Origin: a bacterium
GTDB lineage: Bacteria; UBA6262
NCBI GenBank assembly: GCA_028716025.1
Contig: JAQUQP010000022.1
Coordinates: 1 to 17,127, forward strand
DNA length: 17,127 bases
Reading direction: 5' to 3'
Numbering within the stretch: the first letter of the stretch is position 1; every line of letters starts with the position of its first letter. A program made the position numbers and the translations under genes. The notes under the pieces were generated by a model. The model worked only from the letters and a program-made list of their open reading frames with translations. It did not search any database and was not told the origin of the DNA. This document shows positions 13,274 through 17,127 of the stretch, piece after piece.

Positions 13274-13605
13274 TTTACTGCCTCCTCCCTTACCGCGTAA
13301 TCACCTTTACGCCGGTCGTCAAGCTCTCCTAGCTTGGACTTATTCCAATTGCTGGTCTTGCTGTAGTACCCCACGATCCTGGTTATATGATCGATGATCC
13401 TGGCTTCCCCGCCATCTAAAACCCGTTTCAAATTAAGCCAATCATAATTCAAAATACTATCTACGGTAATCTTATACTTTTGGCTATCCTTGGTGTTGAG
13501 CACTACCACATAATCGTCTTTGCTGGCGCCACTGTGATCCTCAGCCACGAGCTGTAAATATCCGCTCTTCTCAATTTCATCGACAAAGTTCTGGATATCA
13601 TGCAT
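13270..13605 (-). CDS. Stand-alone protein resembling the C-terminal glycyl-radical region of anaerobic ribonucleotide reductase
   Basis: A 111-residue protein. Residues 70-101 (IDHITRIVGYYS, then SNWNKSKLGELDDR) match the look of the extreme C terminus of NrdD, where the radical glycine lies in an R-x-x-G-Y loop followed by a GWNxGKxxEL-type tail. Gly79 would be the radical position. The upstream part (1-65, acidic and beta/alpha in character) is not the NrdD catalytic barrel, and the zinc cysteines of NrdD are absent; the protein has no cysteine at all. It starts at ATG 13605 with an AAGGGGGT ribosome site and overlaps the superoxide reductase ATG by four bases. By analogy with GrcA/YfiD, which replaces an oxygen-damaged glycyl-radical tip, it might be a spare part for NrdD. 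That is inference; databases often label such short proteins as NrdD-related. Confidence 0.68.
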   Translation of the reverse strand: MHDIQNFVDEIEKSGYLQLVAEDHSGASKDDYVVVLNTKDSQKYKITVDSILNYDWLNLKRVLDGGEARIIDHITRIVGYYSKTSNWNKSKLGELDDRRKGDYAVREEAVK

Positions 13606-13623
13606 GCTTTACCCCCTTTTTAT

Positions 13624-13895
13624 TAGTGCAGTGAGTCTCATATTTCTTTACATTTGCGGGAACTATTTTTTCCTGATTCAAGGCGCGAGAAGTGTAGCGT
13701 GCCTTTAGGCACGTAAGCGACGAGCAACACCGAAGCAGGAAAAAAGAGCCCCGCCCGGAGGGAAGGTTGTCTTTAGCCGACTACTGCGTCGCTCCTCCTG
13801 GACGTATCACATTGGATACGCCGGCGTTGTCGCTTCTTGTATTCAGCTCAAATCCAATCCTTCAAATGCAAATAAATATTAGGCTCACTGCACTA
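13624..13895. mobile_element. 272-bp MITE-like element with 33-bp terminal inverted repeats
   Basis: The ends 13624-13656 and 13863-13895 are inverted copies, 29 of 33 bases identical, each beginning TAGTGCAGTGAG. Both ends carry TA, fitting a TA target duplication as made by IS630/Tc1-type transposases. The interior is non-coding and folds on itself: TTTTTTCCTG (13666-13675) with CAGGAAAAAA (13736-13745), and inside that CGTGCC-TTTA-GGCACG (13698-13713). A further dyad-rich stretch (CGTATC near GGATACG) lies at about 13803-13822. No transposase is encoded, so it would depend on an element elsewhere. It fills the whole gap between the Rrf2 gene and the redox operon; its right end supplies the Rrf2 stop codon. 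Confidence 0.75.
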
Positions 13896-14321
13896 GAATT
13901 TTTCCGCTTGTATCCGGGCTTTAACTAATGCTGCCAGCGTCACTTTATGGAGAGCCTGGTCGATATTCTGTTGTACCTGGCGCAATTGCTTATGGATCGG
14001 GCAATTCTTGATCCGGGAACAGCGGTCATGTTCTATAAAACAACGGTTGATCGCAAATTTGCCCTGGGCCATTTCCATAACATCTTGTAAAGTTATCTTC
14101 CGTATATCCTGCTGCAAAGAGAATCCGCCGCCAAAACGGCCGCGGTAAGACTTGATGATCCCCCGGCGCTGCAGTTTTTGCAGGATTTTGTGCAAATAGA
14201 CCAATGGCACCCCTTCACTGGCAGCCAGCTCACGGGCAAAAATAATATGGCCCTTTTTATACTTGCCCATCAGGGTCAGTACCCGCAGGGCATAATCAGT
14301 GTTACGCCTGATCAGTTCCAT
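13893..14321 (-). CDS. Rrf2-family transcription regulator with Fe-S ligands (IscR/NsrR-like)
   Basis: A 142-residue winged-helix regulator. MELIRRNTDYALRVL is the classic Rrf2 opening, and LAASEGVPLVYLHKILQKLQ (32-51) is the DNA-binding helix pair. RGRFGGGFSL (60-69) is the wing. Cys94, Cys101, Cys107 and His110 (C-x6-C-x5-C-x2-H) match the cluster ligands of IscR closely (C-x5-C-x5-C-x2-H). It would sense cluster state, redox or NO and control nearby oxygen-stress genes. The ribosome site is AAGGAAATC before the ATG. A GACT-N5-AGTC palindrome overlaps its own -10 box, so it is probably autoregulated. The last codon is followed by TAG contributed by the end of the MITE-like element; length is still normal for the family. 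The downstream NrdD-like and superoxide reductase genes are likely targets. Confidence 0.9.
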   Translation of the reverse strand: MELIRRNTDYALRVLTLMGKYKKGHIIFARELAASEGVPLVYLHKILQKLQRRGIIKSYRGRFGGGFSLQQDIRKITLQDVMEMAQGKFAINRCFIEHDRCSRIKNCPIHKQLRQVQQNIDQALHKVTLAALVKARIQAEKF

Positions 14322-14359
14322 GATTTCCTTTTAGCTTGCCATTGGTTGGTATTTAAACA

Positions 14360-14374
14360 AGACTATAATAGTCT
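14360..14374. promoter_or_regulatory. IscR type 1-like operator of the Rrf2 gene
   Basis: AGACTATAATAGTCT has perfect 7-base arms around one central base. Its core GACTATAATAGTC fits GACTRWWWYAGTC, the centre of the IscR type 1 consensus. It covers the -10 box, so binding would shut off the gene. Confidence 0.7.
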
Positions 14375-14393
14375 ATTATAAATAATATGTCAA
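14365..14393 (-). promoter_or_regulatory. Promoter of the Rrf2 gene
   Basis: On the minus strand TTGACA (14393-14388), 17-base spacer, TATTAT (14370-14365), close to consensus. It lies in the short gap after the GH5 stop codon. The predicted transcript start is near 14358, about 37 bases before the ATG. Confidence 0.75.
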
Positions 14394-14417
14394 GCAAAAT
14401 ATTAGTATTTAACTTTT

Positions 14418-15602
14418 TTAGCTTTTATTGTATCGGGTTAAAAGCTGGCTCAAGCCTGCGCTCTTTACAAAATGTTTTGTTTTCCACGATTCACCCATGG
14501 CTTTGGCGTTTTTGCTCCAGACTTGGCAATACGTCTCCACCCCCGTGGTCTGGCTCCACCGGTTGATCCATGGCGGGTTATCCAGGTATTGATAGATACC
14601 ATCGGGGAAATATCCTCCTGCCACCGCCTTATAGGTCCAGTAAGTATAATGGATACCGTATTTTTTGAAGATCTCCAGTACATCTTTGACCCAGGCCAGT
14701 TCCATACCGCAATCAGGGCAGCGCAGATTAATCCCAAATTCACCGCAATATATAGGGATCCGGTATTTTTGCTGGAGTTTTACATACCGCTGCAAAATAT
14801 TTTCCATTTTCTTACGGTTCCAGAGCTCCCCGTTTATTTTTCCTGGATAGCGCAAATTACGCGTGCAATTAAAGGTAAAATCACCGGGCAGGTAATAATG
14901 GAAGCTGAAAGCCAGGTTATCATCCCAGGGCCGGCCTAGAAATTCAAATTCCTGGCTCCAGGTGTTGCCTTCGATAAAGATTATATGCTGGTCTCCGGTG
15001 GCACGAATAGCCTCAGTGATCCGTACATAAACTTCTTTGATGATCCGGGTATTCTTTCCGACTGCTTCATTCAGTACATCATATCCGGCTATGGTTGGTT
15101 CATTTTTGTAGCGCTCCGCCAGTTGGCGCCAGACATCATAAAGTTCTTCCCGGTATTTTTTATCTGTCCACAACCTGGCCTTTCCTGCTGAATCGCTGTG
15201 CCAGTCACCGTTCTGGGCTCCGGGAGCCGCATGCAGGTCCAATATCATATAAATACCATTCTGCCTGGCCCAGGCAATAGCCTGATCCAGGAAAGACCAT
15301 TTCCCCCTAGTGACAATACGATAATGGAAAGGCAGGCGGATGACAGTTGCTTGTAGTTTCTTTATGTTCACAAAGTCGGCAGAGGTAATAAAATTACTGC
15401 GGAATGTTTCTTCGAAACGCAGCAGGCTTTTCTGGCCGCAATTACCGGCAATATCTTTTTTAAATTGGCTCTCGGCTATGTTACGGCCACCCAGGATATA
15501 GCCTTCCATCATCAGCCAGCCGCCTAGGTTCACTCCGCGCAGCATAACATCCTTGCCTTGACTATTAACAATTTTGCCATTTCTGATCTGCAATAGATCC
15601 AC
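14418..15602 (-). CDS. Glycoside hydrolase family 5 enzyme, no signal peptide
   Basis: A 394-residue (beta/alpha)8 glycosidase. LRGVNLGGWLMMEGYILG (21-38) is the typical GH5 exo-beta-glucanase-like opening. IRLPFHY (88-94) and LDLHAAPGAQN (121-131) follow; GYDVLNEA (173-180) holds the acid/base Glu179, and IYCGEFG (284-290) the nucleophile Glu288. WTYKAVAGGYFPDG (about 343-356) lines the subsite. The start is GTG at 15602, seven bases after AAAGGAG. There is no signal peptide, so it should act in the cytoplasm on imported oligosaccharides or on an internal glucan. CPDCG (296-300) is an unusual cysteine pair just after the nucleophile. It follows the outer-membrane barrel gene, possibly in one transcript. 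The substrate is not readable; a beta-glucan is the best guess. Confidence 0.88.
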   Translation of the reverse strand: MDLLQIRNGKIVNSQGKDVMLRGVNLGGWLMMEGYILGGRNIAESQFKKDIAGNCGQKSLLRFEETFRSNFITSADFVNIKKLQATVIRLPFHYRIVTRGKWSFLDQAIAWARQNGIYMILDLHAAPGAQNGDWHSDSAGKARLWTDKKYREELYDVWRQLAERYKNEPTIAGYDVLNEAVGKNTRIIKEVYVRITEAIRATGDQHIIFIEGNTWSQEFEFLGRPWDDNLAFSFHYYLPGDFTFNCTRNLRYPGKINGELWNRKKMENILQRYVKLQQKYRIPIYCGEFGINLRCPDCGMELAWVKDVLEIFKKYGIHYTYWTYKAVAGGYFPDGIYQYLDNPPWINRWSQTTGVETYCQVWSKNAKAMGESWKTKHFVKSAGLSQLLTRYNKS

Positions 15603-15630
15603 GATGAAGCTCCTTTTTTAAGCAAGTGTT

Positions 15631-15745
15631 CCAGTCAGAACGAGAAGCAGTTGCCAGTTATTTCAAATTCAGTAAGAACGAAATATTCTGCTACTGCTTT
15701 TCGTATGGACTGTTTCTCGAATTAACTGCTTCTTGTATTTACTGG
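15631..15745. repeat. 115-bp nested palindromic element between barrel protein and GH5 genes
   Basis: The outer arms 15631-15652 and 15724-15745 are 22-base inverted repeats with 18 matches (perfect core AGAAGCAGTT/AACTGCTTCT). Each arm also has a diverged direct copy inside. CAGTCAGAACGAGA (15632-15645) resembles CAGTAAGAACGAAA (15670-15683). The 20-base stretches 15693-15712 and 15725-15744 match at 16 positions. It is non-coding and fills nearly all of the 152-bp gap. It may be a small repetitive palindrome (REP/MITE-like) or a processing/terminator structure. Confidence 0.55.
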
Positions 15746-15754
15746 CAACCTTTA

Positions 15755-17035
15755 TCAGAAAGTTGTCATAAATTGCACCGCACCCTTATCCAGGTATGGG
15801 AAGCGACCCTGGTCCCTGTGGTCCAACTCAATACCGGTCATACCTTTTAATTCCAACCTAGCGCTAATTTTATAGCTAAAGCCAATTTTAAACCGATCGT
15901 CAACTAAGGTATCCTTGTAATTGTTCAACTCCGGAGTAGCCGGATAAACGCGGGAAACCTCTGCGGCTTCCCGCAAATAAGCCAGCTCCATTTCCCAAAA
16001 CTTTCCGAACTGGCATTGGTAACTGAGCACCGGAAGCATTTCTTTCTTATGATAATGAAAATTATAGCCTTGAGCTTGAGGAAAATCTTGTACAAAATAT
16101 TTTCGTTGATAGCGTAATTCCAATGATACCAGACTGGTTTGGCCAACCGTATATTCCAGATAAGGACTTATATAATACTTGCTATAATAATTGTGATAAT
16201 TATCAACCTGGCGGGAAACGATAAACTCTTGGCCTTGCTTTCCCGTTTCCCGAAATAATTCCAGTCCCAGGATTAACCACAGATTAACTTTATATTCCAG
16301 TCCTTGTTTATAATAATCACTACGTGTTTCCTGCCGGTACCAATTATCCGGACTGCTATAAAAAGAATATTCTTTGATCGCAGTTGGAGTCAAGACTAGT
16401 TCTAAGTAAGTATATATGCCCTTATTATCATAACTGGCAGAGATCTGGATCTCTCTGGGATTTTTATTATATCGTTCTTCCCGGTCATCAAATTCCTTTT
16501 CCTTGCTATAAGCGTAATTATTGTCAAAATTAAGCCACCAATAGTTTATTTTCACGTAAGTAAGCTTTTTCCGGCTCCAGGTTAATCCCAGTCCCAGGTC
16601 AGTTCGCTGCTTTTCAAAAGCCGGCACCCCCAGCAAAGAACCAGACAGGGAATCAGTCAGTAAATATTCAAATTCAAAGATATTCTTACAAGCAGACTGG
16701 TCAAAAGTATCGATCCGGTCAAACCCGTTCCTAGTAATAGCAGTACCATTGATAGTCTGATAAAAATTAATATCACCTTTTAAATTCAACCTAGCAGTCA
16801 AAGGAGCTTTAAATTTTACCTGGTTGGTGAATAAAAGATCTCGCACATTTACGCTGCCGCCGGAGACCCGTATGGCATTATCGCTAGCCTGCCATAGTTT
16901 TTCCCAGGATCGAGGAAACCGCTGAGTCAGTAAATCCAATTCATATTCCCGGTTCTTGCGTTCCGGTTCAAGGTAAGCCGCTTCACTTAAAGCGATCCAA
17001 CCCATAAAAAAAATAAATGTTAAAGTTATTTTCAT
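15755..17035 (-). CDS. Outer-membrane beta-barrel protein, unknown function
   Basis: A 426-residue protein with an N-terminal signal peptide (MKITLTFIFFMGWIALSEAA). Alternating polar/aromatic strands follow over nearly the whole length, such as YVKINYWWLNFDNNYAY and SLVSLELRYQRKYFVQDF. The last residue is Phe (QFMTTF), the usual signal for insertion by the BAM complex. No plug domain or TonB box is present, so it is a porin-like or structural barrel rather than a TonB receptor. The ATG has an AGGATG ribosome site and its own promoter. GH5 follows on the same strand after the palindromic element, which might link the barrel to glycan uptake; that is only positional evidence. No named family recognised. 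Confidence 0.75.
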   Translation of the reverse strand: MKITLTFIFFMGWIALSEAAYLEPERKNREYELDLLTQRFPRSWEKLWQASDNAIRVSGGSVNVRDLLFTNQVKFKAPLTARLNLKGDINFYQTINGTAITRNGFDRIDTFDQSACKNIFEFEYLLTDSLSGSLLGVPAFEKQRTDLGLGLTWSRKKLTYVKINYWWLNFDNNYAYSKEKEFDDREERYNKNPREIQISASYDNKGIYTYLELVLTPTAIKEYSFYSSPDNWYRQETRSDYYKQGLEYKVNLWLILGLELFRETGKQGQEFIVSRQVDNYHNYYSKYYISPYLEYTVGQTSLVSLELRYQRKYFVQDFPQAQGYNFHYHKKEMLPVLSYQCQFGKFWEMELAYLREAAEVSRVYPATPELNNYKDTLVDDRFKIGFSYKISARLELKGMTGIELDHRDQGRFPYLDKGAVQFMTTF

Positions 17036-17058
17036 AATAACATCCTATCGCTAGTTCT

Positions 17059-17088
17059 ATTTTATTGCTTTTACTTTAATAATGTCAA
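17059..17088 (-). promoter_or_regulatory. Promoter of the outer-membrane barrel gene
   Basis: On the minus strand TTGACA (17088-17083), 18-base spacer, TAAAAT (17064-17059). Just upstream, AGCTAT-TTC-ATAGCT (17108-17122) is a perfect dyad, possibly an operator or the end of the preceding transcription unit. Confidence 0.6.
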
Positions 17089-17127
17089 TAAAAAGAAAGA
17101 CCCATACAGCTATTTCATAGCTTAATG

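Noticed and set aside
12936..13397. Plus-strand open frame of 153 codons
   Set aside because: Antisense to the superoxide reductase and NrdD-like genes, which have coupled starts and family motifs.
14472..14939. Plus-strand open frame of 155 codons
   Set aside because: It is antisense to the GH5 catalytic domain, which has clear family motifs; a shadow frame.
1..17127. CRISPR array, tRNA or rRNA genes
   Set aside because: No regularly spaced repeats of 24-40 bases and no tRNA cloverleaf or rRNA stretch was noticed on either strand.

Overview
The window reads as a chromosomal stretch of an anaerobic, diderm (outer-membrane-bearing) bacterium. Support for this: a TonB-dependent receptor, a second outer-membrane beta-barrel protein and a lipoprotein; a superoxide reductase rather than catalase or SOD; and a small protein resembling the glycyl-radical end of anaerobic ribonucleotide reductase. 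No marker gene fixes the phylum. The mix suggests an uncultured lineage of the Margulisbacteria/Omnitrophota/Elusimicrobia kind, but that is only an impression. Several genes have a clear sigma70-like promoter, mostly TTGACA-like boxes with 17-bp spacing.

Layout. (1) 1-3240, minus strand: a probable operon larA-like racemase > FAD-linked lactate/glycolate dehydrogenase > acpS > nnrD (cut by the window edge). Its promoter sits so close to the first ATG that the mRNA should be leaderless or nearly so. (2) 3288-6899, plus strand: a fused aminodeoxychorismate synthase/lyase (folate branch), then a TonB-dependent receptor whose promoter is covered by a 12-bp inverted repeat, ending at a strong terminator. 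(3) 6970-10390, minus strand: an AT-rich accessory island between two intrinsic terminators. It encodes a small winged-helix-like protein, a HEPN-like protein with a C-terminal winged helix, and a MORC/MutL-like GHKL ATPase. Between the last two is a 330-bp leader holding a strong promoter, a terminator 50-80 bp downstream of it (so a possible ~84-nt RNA or attenuator), and a duplicated operator/RBS/ATG module. This is the best candidate for an undescribed, probably defence-related system. (4) 10445-12738: a membrane-anchored family 2 glycosyltransferase (minus) divergent from a secreted lipoprotein (plus). (5) 12746-14393, minus strand: an Rrf2-family Fe-S regulator with an IscR-type operator over its own promoter, then a 272-bp MITE-like element, then a two-gene operon of the NrdD-C-terminus-like protein and a rubredoxin-like/superoxide reductase fusion. 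This is an oxygen-stress cluster. (6) 14418-17088, minus strand: an outer-membrane barrel protein followed by a GH5 glycosidase without a signal peptide, with a 115-bp nested palindromic element between them.

Working together: the first operon would interconvert lactate (or a related 2-hydroxyacid) enantiomers and oxidise one of them. The Rrf2 cluster would sense Fe-S/redox state and protect anaerobic enzymes. The accessory island appears to be self-regulated and unrelated to its flanks. All calls come from reading the sequence; no database search was possible.
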